A DNA stretch of 64,000 nucleotides from Siphonodentalium dalli. Taxonomy: Eukaryota > Mollusca > Scaphopoda > Gadilida > Siphonodentaliidae. The notes under the pieces were generated by a model that was not told where the DNA came from, did not search any database, and saw nothing but the letters and a program-made list of their open reading frames with translations. Within the stretch, counting starts at the first letter, position 1. Every line of letters begins with the position of its first letter. Of the stretch, positions 46,500-58,005 are shown piece after piece. Location of the stretch: NCBI GenBank assembly GCA_032622095.1, contig CP136064.1:3096280-3160279 (forward strand), read 5' to 3'. Position numbers and translations under genes: made by a program.

Positions 46500-47545
46500 G
46501 GGCAGCTATGTACACCCCCTATGGACCCCCAGGACTCATCCGGACCGATTTTTTATGTACCTGGACACCTCTAGAGTAAAATTCCTGATGTTAACAATAA
46601 AAACAACCTGGCCGCATATGACGTAATCCAAGATGGCGCCCATGAGGGTCGGAAAATTTCGCGATTTTATCCTATGTCTATTTATATGACGATTGTGGAA
46701 AAACTAATTGAGGTATGACATTGCAATGAATTGCATTTTGTTCCTTATATATTTCTACGTCAACTAATATCAAATTTAAAAATCAAAATCCAAAGATGGC
46801 CGTCAGAATATGGCACATAATTTGAAAATTAGATTTTTCAGAAAAAAAAAAAACCAATCATAATATGTCACAAATATTTGAACATTATGACGTTTATATG
46901 ACCGCAAGTAGTCCTTCAATATCATCTGACAAAAAAATCTGTAATCGACAACTCAGGGAGAAAGCAAAATGGCAACCAGTGCGATCATCCGCAACAGTCG
47001 GTACATTTCGCGATATTACCCTATGTCTATTTATATGACGATTGTGGAACAACCAATTGAGTTATGGCATTACAATGAATTGCATTTGGTTCATTATATA
47101 TTTCTACGTTAAATGATGTCAAATATGTAAATCAAAATCCAAGATCCCGCCAGAATATGGCTCAGAATTTGAAAAGATTTTTTTCAACATTTTTTTCAGA
47201 AAAAAACACAAAACCAATCATAATATGTCACAAATATTTTAACATCATGAGGTTTGTATGACTGCAAATAATCCTTCAATATCATCTGACAAAACAATCA
47301 GCAATCGACAACTCAGGGAGAAAACAAAATGACCGCCATTGCGATCACCCGCGACAGTCGGTACATTTCGCGATATTACCCTATGTCCAGTTATATGAAG
47401 ATTGTGGATAAGCCATTCGCTGTATTACATGTGATGTATTCCTCGTACTTTTCTGGTGTCAATGATGCCAGTAAAGACCCAAACTGACCGCTATGATATG
47501 CCTTAATTCAGAGATCATGCCTGTTTTATTTACAGAGATCATATT
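46500..47545 (+). repeat. 350-360-bp tandem repeat, about 2.5 units, left of gypsy relic
   Basis: AATTTCGCGATTTTATCCTATGTC-type heads lie near 46653, 47004 and 47364. Units share CAATATCATCTGACAAAA and CAATCGACAACTCAGGGAG. The leading part has CCCAGGACTCAT...TGTACCTGGACAC at 46528-46570. The third unit is truncated. An inverted relative is at 53280-53645. Confidence 0.85.
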
Positions 47546-47564
47546 ATAAATAATATTTAAGTAT

Positions 47565-48370
47565 TGTTTTTAAGTAGTGTTTAAATGTTCCCAGGCAATT
47601 TCATGGGCCCGCTTCATTTCTTGTTCAATGTCTTTCAGGTATTGACCAGTATCAGTTTTAGTCTGAGTTTCTTTCATAAAATTAAACACCAAGTCTACTG
47701 GGTGATTACCTTCACGTCCCAACATAAGTTTATTTGGGGTTTGGCCAGTAAGTCAGTTTAGTTGGTTTTTGTTAGCGAATCATCGGACCGCATTCATCAG
47801 AGTCCGGTTTTGACGTTCCACTTGGCCATTTACCGAAGGTCGATAAGGGGTCGTTCGGGTTTTATGTATCTGGAGTAACTCGCAGATCGCACAGAAAAGT
47901 TTACTTTCAAACATGGGCCCTGGTCCGTCAAAATGTGCAAGGGGCATCCGAAGCGTGCAATGAATTCATTTACCGCCGCACATGCCATCGTTTATGTGGT
48001 CTGATCAGGAAGGGGAATACACTCCATCCACTTAGTAAACTGATCCGTGATCACCAGAATGTATTTGTCATCCTGTTCACTAAGACGTAATGGTCCCAGG
48101 AAATCCAGGTGCACTCTTTCCATTGGATTACCCACACGGAAGGTTTGCATTCTCCATTTGCCATGCCCCGATGGTTTCGTTCCTTGATTGCATTGGGGCA
48201 GACCCTTATGAATGATTCAATGTCTTGAGTAATGCCATGTATAGAAGTACATTTTGGCCCTAGCTTTGGTACGCACCACTCCCTGATGACCAGAAGCGGG
48301 TATTTCATGAGCCATAGCCAAGATCTCAGCCACAAATTGGCTGGGAAGGACTAACACCTGCTCCCAATTT
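47565..48370 (-). pseudogene. Ty3/gypsy integrase relic
   Basis: Minus-strand reading from the zinc-binding part (GITQDIESFIRVCPNA, with frameshifts) through the catalytic core: VITDQFTKWMECIPLPD, then RFGCPLHILTDQG, then TPYRPSVNGQVERQNRTL, which supply the D, D and E positions. Downstream, the frame continues NPVDLVFNF-like to KRAHEIAWEHL. Stops fall near 47990 and 47797 and a frameshift near 47905. Integrase inserts LTR-retrotransposon DNA into chromosomes; this copy cannot make it. No LTRs were identified. Confidence 0.85.
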
Positions 48371-48755
48371 CTATTTTATCTTATACAGTAATTCATTGAC
48401 AACACAAATCTCTGACAATTAATCCAGATATATTTAGTGGCCTTAATGGAGATGAATATTCACCCTCTGTTGGTTCTTGATCGGATTCTATCCATGCAAT
48501 GACTGGGGATAGATCCGGATCCTTATGTTGCTTCCCAAGTTCAACTAGGGTGCATATACCGGCCAAGCTTAGGTCGGGATCTGAATTTGTAATTTGTCTC
48601 ATATTAACCATTGTCTTATACATATGGTGGTAATGCAAGTCCAATTTTGAGTGCACCCACCCAGTGCCTGGGCAGACACAGCCAGTACATGCCTCGCAAT
48701 CCGACCAGTCGCCTCCTGGTTCCAAGGCAGCCCTTGGAATCCACCTTTCCAGCAT
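48371..48755 (-). pseudogene. Ty3/gypsy RNase H-integrase linker relic
   Basis: The minus-strand frame contains DWSDCEACTGCVCPG, KDPDLSPVIAWIESDQEP and SSPLRPLN, the usual hydrophilic spacer between RNase H and the integrase zinc finger in gypsy pol. It leads, after frameshifts, into the integrase relic. Confidence 0.6.
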
Positions 48756-51530
48756 TCCTCATCTGAGTAATTAGCGGAGGTTACCATTGAGACAGATGGA
48801 GTCACTTGTTCGTTCTAATTTACAAACTCCCGTAACCCCTGGGCTAACTTGTAGTTGTAATGTTGGTATTCTTAGATTCTGTTTTAAATCAGAGAGTCAA
48901 CAATGGATTTCAAGTAAGAAAATTCATCTTCAACCCAGGATAGGTATTGGTGACCATGAATCGTGATGAGAAGAGTTTTCGGAAAGGTGTGGAAAGTTAG
49001 CTACTTTTCTGATTGCTTAGTTGTGTGCAGACTTCTGCCAGAGCTATTATCAGTCGGGCTTGATAATCCATTGATTGAGTCCGCATTATCCCGAATTAGT
49101 TGAATGAAGATTTCACTGACAGGTTCATCATCCTTGACTTTATCAACCCACTTGACTAAATATCCATGCATCATGCCAAACTGACAGTGATATCTGTTTT
49201 TATCCAACCAATTAATCTTTCAACAGTTGCAATCCGAAATGCTACCATCCGAGCATTTGGCAGGTACATTTCTGTTTTAATTTCCTCATAAGCTGCATTA
49301 ACTGCCTTTCCCGACGGATCCCTTTGTTCTGTTGGTATATATTTAGTATATTCTTCATCAAATGACCGTATTTTATTTGTTACCTCTTCTATTGGCAGTT
49401 TCTCGAGTTAGTCGAAAACGGAAATTTTGCTTGTTTCCCATATTCGTATATTCGTATCAACAAATTTTCTTCCCAGTAGATCTTTATCAAACGTGTATTT
49501 CTGTTTCCGAAATTAATAATAAATGTTCATAAATTTGACATCTCCCCTTACCGATAGTTTCTAGCCAGTTATCTTCTTTATTTTCATCATTTTATTCTTT
49601 TAACGGGTTTTTCAGCTTCAGTTCTTTATATTAGTTACCGTTACCGTTGGACCGGTTAGTCATCTAACTTTACCTGACTATCTACTGCATGCTGTGTTCC
49701 TGGTTGGGCATCACTGTATTCAGTTCCTTCCATCTTTTTAAAGGACGATCGGTAGATTTACTCTGGAAAATAATAATTTGAACATACAGTTTGGAAAAAT
49801 ATAAAACAATGGTATATGTACATTAAAATGAGAAATATGCAAGGTCTGAATTAGATCATGCCATGATGCATATTCCACCAGTACAAACCTGGAAACTTTT
49901 TGACAGGGAACCTTAAAAAGTCAAAAAATAACACGGGGAATATATTTCTTAGTGATTATCTGTTCCTTGACCGTGTATGTCGCTATATGTGAAGGTCCCA
50001 ACTCGAAATTGCATATTCTTCTCTGACTTTTGTGAGCCAATATCGCAATAAACATTGAATTAATTACCCAGGAAAAGTGCCATAATTGTAAGAAACGCAA
50101 AGCAAAATCGTTCACAAAGTCACCTAAATCGTGAAATCCGAAGGCGCTGGCCAGATACTTACCCCATCCGAACCCCATAAAATACAAATTATTAAATGAA
50201 AATCGGACAGCACTTCCCCTCCCAAGGCGCTGACCAGATACTTACCCCACCGAACACCATAATCACATATAAAAATGAAAATCGGATAGCATTTCCCCTC
50301 CCAAGGCGTTGACCAGATTATCACCCCATCGAACACCATAATCACGTATAAAATGAAAATCGGACAGCACTTCCCCTCTCAAGGCGCTGGCCAGATACTT
50401 GCCCCATCCGAACCCCATAAACACATATTATAAAATGAAAATCGGACAGCACTTCCCCTTCCAAGGCGCTGGCCAGATACTTACCCCACCGAACACCATA
50501 ATCACATATTATAAGATGAAAGTCGGAACCCCATAATTACATATTATACTTGCCCCGTATACATAACGATAACAATATGGTAACGGCATGCTATATGTTA
50601 TTAATTGGTTGTTTCCATATTGGCCGAGTTATGAGGCAGAGGTCTGTCGTATTGGCTTGAGGCCGACTTTTTTTTACTTATTGGCCGCGTTTTCTACTTA
50701 TTGGCCGACTTTTTGTAACTTATGACGCGGGCAGCGTTCTACTTATTGCGGCCGATAACCTATAGCTAATTAATAATCAAGGTTACTATATAAGTATATT
50801 ATATAACACAAATAATATAAGTTAACTCCAATACATAGATTATATTTTTATAATTACCTGTAATCTTGATAAGATCTTTGACCTGTGTCTTCAGAAGCAA
50901 AACACAAAATGCAGATGTAGGTATTATTTTCAAACAATGACTGAATGCAGTCAAAGATAGACAACTCTCAAGAAGCCAAAGGCATATGACGAGATTCCAG
51001 TTTAGATGTAATGACGTCGATGGCGTCACAGTGACGTCACATCCCACATTTTGGCCCTTTACTTGATATGTGATATGGTGGTCTCTTCTAAATACCGGTA
51101 TATGTTATATTCAACATAGGGGGGTACGCGTTGATTCCTGCAATGGCTATAGGGCAGACATTGACTAAGCCCATTTTCAATGATATTTGATCGTTACCAT
51201 GACAACAGAGCTATATATGTCAATTGGCCACTCAACTTGTACCTTGCATTTCCCCGACAAGGTTCATCTGTTTATGTAGCAAACTTAGATATATGCACGC
51301 AGCTTTAACGAATCCAAAGCGAAATAAGTGGTTAAACGTAAGCATTCCAATTGTTGAAACCTCAATATTTGGCATGTATATTTAAGCCGTTGCCACGGCA
51401 ACCGCACAACTTTGTGTGATGTCTACCCAAATTTTTTTGAAAGCATATAACCTACTGATTGAAGTGCACATATAATCAGTTCTCCACATGAAAATCATAC
51501 GGGGGTCAATGGTGGGGCCAGTACTATAAC
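48756..51530. other. 2.7-kb block separating two halves of gypsy pol
   Basis: Pol order predicts that linker follows RNase H directly, but 2.7 kb lies between them. On the minus strand a short ATG peptide, MEGTEYSDAQPGTQHAVDSQ, starts at 49733 (gag-like by position only). There is a tandem repeat at 50141-50530 and repeated ACTTATTGGCCG words at 50680-50750. No transposon ends are recognised, so it may be an insertion or a rearrangement. Confidence 0.45.
50141..50545. repeat. About 80-bp tandem repeat, 5 units
   Basis: AAGGCGCTGGCCAGATACTT or near copies at 50141, 50224, 50303, 50381 and 50463, each followed by CCCCAYCGAACMCCATAA and AAAATCGGACAGCACTTCCC. Confidence 0.9.
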
Positions 51531-51539
51531 CCCTGGGCT

Positions 51540-52530
51540 AAAGCCACAATGTTATCAACTTCCTCTTCAAATCTAGCCCAGTTTCGCTGGAGACGCTGAC
51601 AGTATTTGCAGCCCTTGAATGGTAACTAGTCAAGGTCACAGTCCGCGGTATACTGCTGGCAAGTGACCTCAGTTGGTATTCGGGAGAGGGCGTCATCGTA
51701 TACATGCTTATTACCCAGCCGGTGCTCAATAACTATGTCATATTGGCTGAGTTCCTCAAACTATCTAGCTATTTGACCCTGGGGACTTTTGAAACCCATC
51801 AACCACTTGAGGCTGCTATGATCCGTCCTTAGAACGAAGGGCTTGTCCAAAAGGTAGTGACGGAGTTGACGGTTAAACCTTATATGACAGCCAGGAGTTT
51901 TTCCGGGTTGGGCAATACTGGCTTTGCTCGGGGGTAAGGATAAAGCAATCACTCGTTCTTCATTCCCTATGATCTGCAAGAGTTCCGCCTCGACGGCCCA
52001 CCCACTAGCATCGCAATCCAGGACAAAGGAATCTTCACTGTTGGGTAGTGCCAAGACTGGAGAAGTGACCAGAGATGCATTGCGTGTATCAAAGCCCCCC
52101 TGCTGTTCTTCCCCATATGCATGACTGTTTTCCATTGAGGGCATATAATGGTCTAGCCAGCTCGGCATAACTTTTGACAAAAGCCAGATGGTAGATCACC
52201 AGGCCACAAAAGCTTTCTACTTCCTTGGTATTTGATGGAGTTGGCCAGTTTTTAACTATTTCTAGGCACTCGTCATTCAGTTTTAACCACATCCTGACTG
52301 AATATTCTTCCTAGAAACTCGATTTTGTGCTGGAAGAACTCACATTGTTGGGGTTTTAATTTCAGGTTATATTTACGGAACCTCTGTAGTATACTTCCTG
52401 GAGATTCTGGAGGTGATAAGGGCTTCCCTAGAGTCCCAGATGACATTTTGACCAATTCCCAACTTCCGTGTTTTGTACTGAATGCCGTCTTTCAGCATTC
52501 CTCATCTTTGACCAAGACTGAATGGTAGGC
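51540..52530 (-). pseudogene. Ty3/gypsy reverse transcriptase and RNase H relic
   Basis: In order on the minus strand: KTAFSTKHGSWELVKM (RT palm, after a TGA near 52500), RKYNLKLKPQQCEFFQHKI and EFLGRIFSQD (RT thumb side), CLEIVKNWPTPSNTKEVESF (connection), then RNase H with DSFVLDCDASGWAVEAELLQ, RHYLLDKPFVLRTDHSSLKW and GFKSPQGQIAR. It ends in a degraded LGNKH...ALSR-like segment near 51690. The YxDD box is not visible. Several frameshifts. RNase H and RT convert element RNA to DNA. Confidence 0.85.
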
Positions 52531-53279
52531 ATATATATATTGGGCATGGTAATTAGACGCCTTATGGACGTGGATTTCCTATAGAGTGAAGAACGTTGAC
52601 ACGGTGAGATCTTTGATGCCACGTCAACAAAATTTGACTTATCCAAAATGCCAACGCCTCACATAAACGGGTGAACTCCCGTGTTGGTCATGTGAATAAG
52701 TACACTATTCTGTCACCATTGGAAAATGGATGGACCGATGACGAAGGGATTTTAGAAGACACTGTGGTCCGTATGTGACATTCTTCTACCAACACTCCAA
52801 TATTTGCTTGTCGAGGGAAACATTGAAAGCACTGACGACGAAGATGTTGATATCAGGATTAATAAATACGAGTTGGTGCCCGTCTTGTCTACCATAGGCT
52901 ACTCGTGGCGTCTGTTCATGATGAATAATGTTGAGGTTGGAGCTACTTGTTGATACATATACATACAAATTGTCACACATTCGTGACATGATTTATGTTC
53001 AATGGCCCTGGTGCCTGATTCCCCCTCGTTGATGTGGGTAGATAGGAAGGTTTTATACTCTCTGAACAGAACACATAATACAATACTTGGAATGGTATAA
53101 GGAACAAAACGCAATTTACCTCAATTTAATATCTCATATAGTTTTTTTCCCAATCATGTAACTATAAACTTAGGGCTAATTTGCGAAAATTGTTCACCCT
53201 CCTGTGGCCTTTTTGGATTAAGTCATGTACGTCTAAGACGATTCTTGTTAACATTCAAAGTTCTACTTTAGTTGTGTCC
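52531..53279. other. No assignable gene between gypsy RT and inverted repeat
   Basis: Expected position of protease and gag on the minus strand, but I see no DSG-type active site or zinc knuckle. Confidence 0.4.
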
Positions 53280-53645
53280 AGGTACATACAAAAATAAGTC
53301 CTGGGAACTCTCGGGTTCCATATCACATAAACCACGCTACCAGACTATATAATTATAAACAAAAATACATAAAAAACAGGCATGTTCTCTAAATTAAGGC
53401 ATATCATAGCAGTCAGTTTGTGTCGTTACTGGCATCATTGACACCAGCAAAGTACGGGGAATACACCACATGTAATACAGCGAATGGTTTACCCACAATC
53501 TTCATATAACTGGACATAGGGTAATATCGCGAAATGTACCGACTGTTGCGGGTGATCGCAATGGCGGCCTTTTTGTTGTCGATTGCAGATTGTTTTGTCA
53601 GATGATATTGAAGGATTAGTTGCATTCAAATAAACGTCATAATGT
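53280..53645 (-). repeat. Inverted relative of the 46500-47545 repeat
   Basis: The complement reads CAATATCATCTGACAAAACA, ACAGTCGGTACATTTCGCGA, CATTCGCTGTATTACATGTG and then CCCAGGACTTATTTTTGTAT...CTGGACAC. The order of the two blocks differs from the left side, so this is not a simple terminal inverted repeat. Confidence 0.85.
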
Positions 53646-53820
53646 TCAAATGGGGAAATAGAAAGTCTTATATGGTAAAATATATATGGTAAAACATATA
53701 TTTTGAAGACCTATATGGTACATGGCAAAACCTATACGGTAAAACCTTTATGGTATAGGGTAAAGATCTATATGATAAAGACCTATATGGTGAAATCTAC
53801 ATGAGACCAGACCCGAACAA
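53646..53820. repeat. Degenerate ~20-bp repeat, CTATATGGTAAAA
   Basis: At least eight irregular steps of the type ACCTATATGGTAAAA, differing by point changes and spacing. Confidence 0.8.
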
Positions 53821-54015
53821 AATGTTATTTAACATTATATGTCACGTGATCATACGTTAATAAAAAAACAGAAAATACTGTCAAATAACAAAAATGATAA
53901 TAACGCACTGCTTGACATGGATGATTCGGGGTCGGTTGCTGAGACCTTATTAGGAGGGAAAAACATACGGTGGAGTGAAGCGGTAAGAATGTTTAATGGA
54001 CCATATTGTACAATA

Positions 54016-54234
54016 TCATTGTCTAGATTTGTCAAGTCTATAGTAGTTCGAAAAATATTCAAGTACTATTTCAAAGACTAAAGTGCTAGTCTTAAAATAA
54101 TAGGCTCCATCACCGTACAATAAAAGGTCTACATTAATTTCCACATTCAACATTTGAAGCTTATGAAACATATATTTATGGAGATGTATATATTTAGGAC
54201 AAAACATGAGATAATGTTCAGAATCCTCATACAT
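54016..54234 (-). pseudogene. LINE C-terminal fragment
   Basis: The minus-strand frame starts EDSEHYLMFCPKYIHLHKYM and continues QMLNVEINVDLLLYGD and VFEIVLEYFSN. H-Y-L-x-F-C-P-x-Y is the final H/C half of the C-terminal zinc finger of many metazoan LINEs, followed by their usual tail. No RT is nearby. A plus-strand frame (53839-54081) overlaps and is less convincing. Confidence 0.55.
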
Positions 54235-55163
54235 TCAAAGAAAGATGCTTTGCCGCCGACGCCAATGCATGATTTACGCTAATTGTATTAATATAGTAAT
54301 CATTAGACATACCTTTACAGTGTGTCTTTGCTCCGCTTTAAAATAATGAAACCCAGAATCACTGATTTTCGTGACCCATCCTCCTGTCACACCGGAGTCT
54401 ACGACGTTGATTAAGTCAGTCGGGGTTATATAACTCCATCTGTCGGACATATGCATCGCTAATTGGGTTGGAATATAATGTTGTACTTTTATATGGCAGA
54501 ATGAGTGGGCATTTAATATGATATATAATGTCCTATATGGTCCAAACCACCCGCGCGAGTGAGACAACATGGTCAATTGAGTATACGATTTAAAAACATT
54601 CAATTCGAAACCACAATGATTGTGACAGGAGCCACATATAGCAATGTTTTACACTTCTGGGATAGCTGAAGGTTTAGCATTATAATTTTTTTATAAGAGT
54701 TTAACGAACCAAAGACCGACGTGTAGAACTGTCCTTGTATCATATCAAAATAAAAGTCAGAAATGACATAAATTCCCTCATAAGATTGGGCATTATTGTC
54801 AAGACATCTCCAGTCACGTTTTCAGTTGCTTTGGAAATGCTGAGGCGAAGTAATTACCTTACATTCCATGCAAGAAATGGTTATCCATATCGAAGATGAC
54901 GGCCAGAATGGCGACCGAAATTTGAAAACACGCCTATATTCCTTCACTTTCTTACGATGGACGTTATTCGATGTTTCGCGATATCTATAGAATAGTGATA
55001 TGAAGTATTCATTTCAGTTTGGCTATTGATACTCGCATTAAAAATGGCGGCTAAATTGGCGGCCAGAAATTGAAAAGATATCGATATTTTCACATAGTAA
55101 TTTCAACCTTTTGTCATAATACCGATATGTATGGACGAAACTGAACACGAATCATCTATTAGT
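54235..55163. other. Unassigned; two diverged repeats with ATGGCGGCCAGAA
   Basis: At 54890-55110 two blocks about 145 bp apart share GGCGGCCAGAAATTGAAAA-like sequence, distantly resembling the unit at 46795 and 47142. A 109-codon minus-strand frame (54603-54274) has no recognised domain. Confidence 0.4.
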
Positions 55164-55527
55164 TCAACTTAAAACGTAGCAAAACGCATAACATGGCTTG
55201 TATCCTTCTGGAAAGACGATGTGGTCTTTCGAAATCCATTCTCCATTTTCCAGGCGTGATATAATTCTCAGAATCGCACTAGTGCAATCTGTCGACGGAT
55301 CTATTTCATTCAGTGTTGTCAGACTGGTTCTCGCCGTTACTATTTTAACTTTTTCAACGTACACGATGTATCGCTCCGCCAACACATTTCGTGCCATAAT
55401 TTCGTCAAAATCCAGACACCAATGCGGTTCTATCTATATCGCTCATATCAACAAAGTATTCAACACTTCCTGGGAGAAGGGTCCCTCTTATCATAAAGTT
55501 TCAAACAATCCAGTTTCCGGTGTCTAG
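55164..55527. other. Coding-like block open on both strands
   Basis: Minus strand: 77 codons with DEIMARNVLAERYIVYVEK and ISRLENGEWISKDHIVF, extended upstream through a frameshift near 55400 (RGTLLPGSVEYFVDMSD). Plus strand: an uninterrupted 109-codon frame. The minus reading has the more protein-like composition. I do not recognise either. Confidence 0.35.
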
Positions 55528-55678
55528 TTTACGATTTTAAACATTTGCTAAATATGTGATTTTTGCGTCATCTTGAACTAGAAAGGCATATATGGTTTAT
55601 CATCTATGAGTATACAAGCTTACAGAGGTCATCTCTATGTATGTGTCTCACACCCCATGGGGATAACGACATGTACAC

Positions 55679-57602
55679 ATAGCGAACCAGTTCTCTCAAT
55701 AAATAGCGAACGCATTAGCATACGCATTGGACAACTTCGGCAGTGTTTCTAAGATTGTAAGCTGTCTCATTCCATGGGACAGTTGCCTATCTGCTAAAGA
55801 GAAGACAATAATGTACCGACCATCCACACTTATTGACCATGCTCCTAAGAAAACTGTGTGACGCCCCGCAGTCGTATCGTCGAATAACTACCATCAGAGA
55901 AGAAGAATACTCGTGGTGTTACCATAGGGGATATGGCACAGTAGCATGCTATATTTACGTCTCCGAAACATGTCGAGCGTTGCTCTTTAACATGTCTGGG
56001 ACTATACCACACACAAGGCGCATATTTTTAGAAGCAAATTTAATTTGCACTCTCTCAAAAATTAAATTTGCTCGTGGTGATAGTTTGTGGACATGCGCCA
56101 TGATAGTTGGAATTAAATGGGCCACGGTATAAACCACACTTACACCTGGTGCATGTTTCATATATAGAATGTTATGCGTGTCAGTGTTTTTGGTTTGGTA
56201 AGATTGTATTTCGACACACATCCCTTTCGAAGCGGTTCTGATTCAACTTTTTTATCTGGATAATACTATGCTAGCCTACCCCAGATGGACTGAAGGACAT
56301 GTCTTTATATAAGGAAGGTATGCGTTGTTGTTATCCTCTCTCAGGGTTAATGTCAATATCTGGTCGGTATTATTCAAATGTCAGGAACTGTGATGCAATT
56401 ATTTCACTATGTGTTTAGAGAATAATTTATAGTCTTGATGGCAATGGCTGCGGACGTTTCGGGCGTAACCTTTATGATCATATAGCTTTATATATAACTT
56501 TAGAATATGGTAGTTAACATGTCTCATGCAGGAAAATGGTCGGAATGGTGATGTTACCAAGAAATCACTTGGTTTACCCAACGTATGTTGGACTGAATGT
56601 ACGATCTCAACAACGTTACATTCCTTTGGATGTTCTTATCGTTGAACAGTTCACCCTTGTGTTGATGGCATGTCTACTTTCTTGAACCATACCGACCACC
56701 ATCCAGCGTGAGTATGACATATCAATCAACTATCAAAGGGCAGACTACACCCCAATCTGGGAGGGACTTATATCGTCGTAGCCAATGGTACACGCCTAGT
56801 CCAGTTGATTAAGAATGGCTTCCAAACTGATGGGAACATACAATCTTAGCTTACAATGAAAGCAAAGCCACGCATGAGATCCTTCTGAATCTAAAACATA
56901 CACAAAGAAGGGGTTGTGCATCCAATTTCATTTCCATAATCACGACACATGCCCACAAACTAGCACCGTGTGTATTATTATCTGCTTGGATCTGTTCGGT
57001 GAGACGATTGCTGGACGTCAACAAGATTGTTCTTAGGATCATGATCAAGACGTTTGCGTATATTATGCATTATGGTCTTCTACGCTTTAGCAGAAATGCA
57101 TCTGTCAAATGTCCGGCTTTCAACATTCGAAGCAATATACAGAAGTTGTCCGGGCACATCAGTACACTAGATGAGTATGTGAACCGATGAACCATATATT
57201 GAGAGGTGGCTGGGTCAGCCTGGGTGGGATGATCACCAAGTGTACATGTACCTGCATGTTGTTATCCCCATTAGGTCACTAAAGCTAAATATCCTACTGA
57301 AAGCTATACGCATCGACCGCACACCTTTCTAGTTTATCACACAAGATCTCATATGTAGCGTCTGATTTATACCATAAGCTGTACCACGAATGAAGCTCGC
57401 CAATAATAAGGACAAGAATTACCAGCTTTCAAGACAAACACGTGAGCTGGACACCGGCATATGTATTGTTTGAAACATTCCTATTAGTTGGACCCTTCTA
57501 CAAAAAAGTGTAGAAAACTTTGTTGGTGTGAGCGAGACAGATTAATCTGACAAAGAGACGGAAACTGGTCAAGATAATGCTGAATCTAGCAAATCAGAAT
57601 AA
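55679..57602 (+). pseudogene. Long decayed intronless protein gene, family unknown
   Basis: Coding-like peptides follow each other on the plus strand, separated by stops and a few frameshifts: ANALAYALDNFGSVSK, TIMYRPSTLIDHAPKKTV, then about 56345-56790 in a single register (GCGRFGRNLYDHIALYI, NVRSQQRYIPLDVLIVEQF, REYDISINYQRADYTPIW), then a shift to NGTRLVQLIKNGFQTDG, then NIRSNIQKLSGHISTLDE, RWLGQPGWDDHQVYMYL, NKDKNYQLSRQTRELDTG, and an acidic end before TAA at 57600. No splice sites explain the breaks. Total span is about 640 codons. Intronless decay could mean a retrocopy, an unclassified transposon, or an integrated DNA-virus gene; I cannot choose. Confidence 0.45.
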
Positions 57603-57994
57603 GCTCAGGTACTGTTGTTTCGATTCTTGGAAGTCATACTATGAGTATTCGGCGCACCTATATTATTAGACCGGCCCCCAGATGAGGGTAGTGTCATACG
57701 AAAGGGTAGAAATTTTGACGCTATCTCCAATTATCCTTGCCCCATGGGGGTTCCAAAACACTGAGATATCCAGGGCGGAGCAGGTGGAAAATATATTTTT
57801 TTGACCTTTTAGGTGTTTTTGACCTGCAAATTTCAGTATAATCAGGAATACCAATAAAATAAGTCAAATGTTAAATTAAATCTACTTGAATATCATATAC
57901 TTATTCTATCTGGGTTGCTTAACATTTATAATGTGCAAAAAGTTATATTATCCAACAATTTTTGCGAAAAATTCACGAAAATGCCCAAAAAATG
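57603..57994. other. Flank of the LINE insertion, no gene seen
   Basis: AT-rich, with CCCATGGGGGTTCC and TTTTTTGACC words. It ends in the left candidate target duplication, CATAAATTGCA, at 57995-58005. Confidence 0.4.
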
Positions 57995-58005
57995 CATAAA
58001 TTGCA

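Noticed and set aside
48750-52507. CAGCATTCCTCATCT shared by 48750 and 52493, a possible breakpoint in gypsy pol
   Set aside because: The match stops after 15 bp, the protein contexts differ, and one match of this size in 7 kb is not enough.
55833-56132. 99-codon plus-strand frame beginning MTMLLRKLCD
   Set aside because: It overlaps, in another register, the better-supported decayed frame; no feature of its own.
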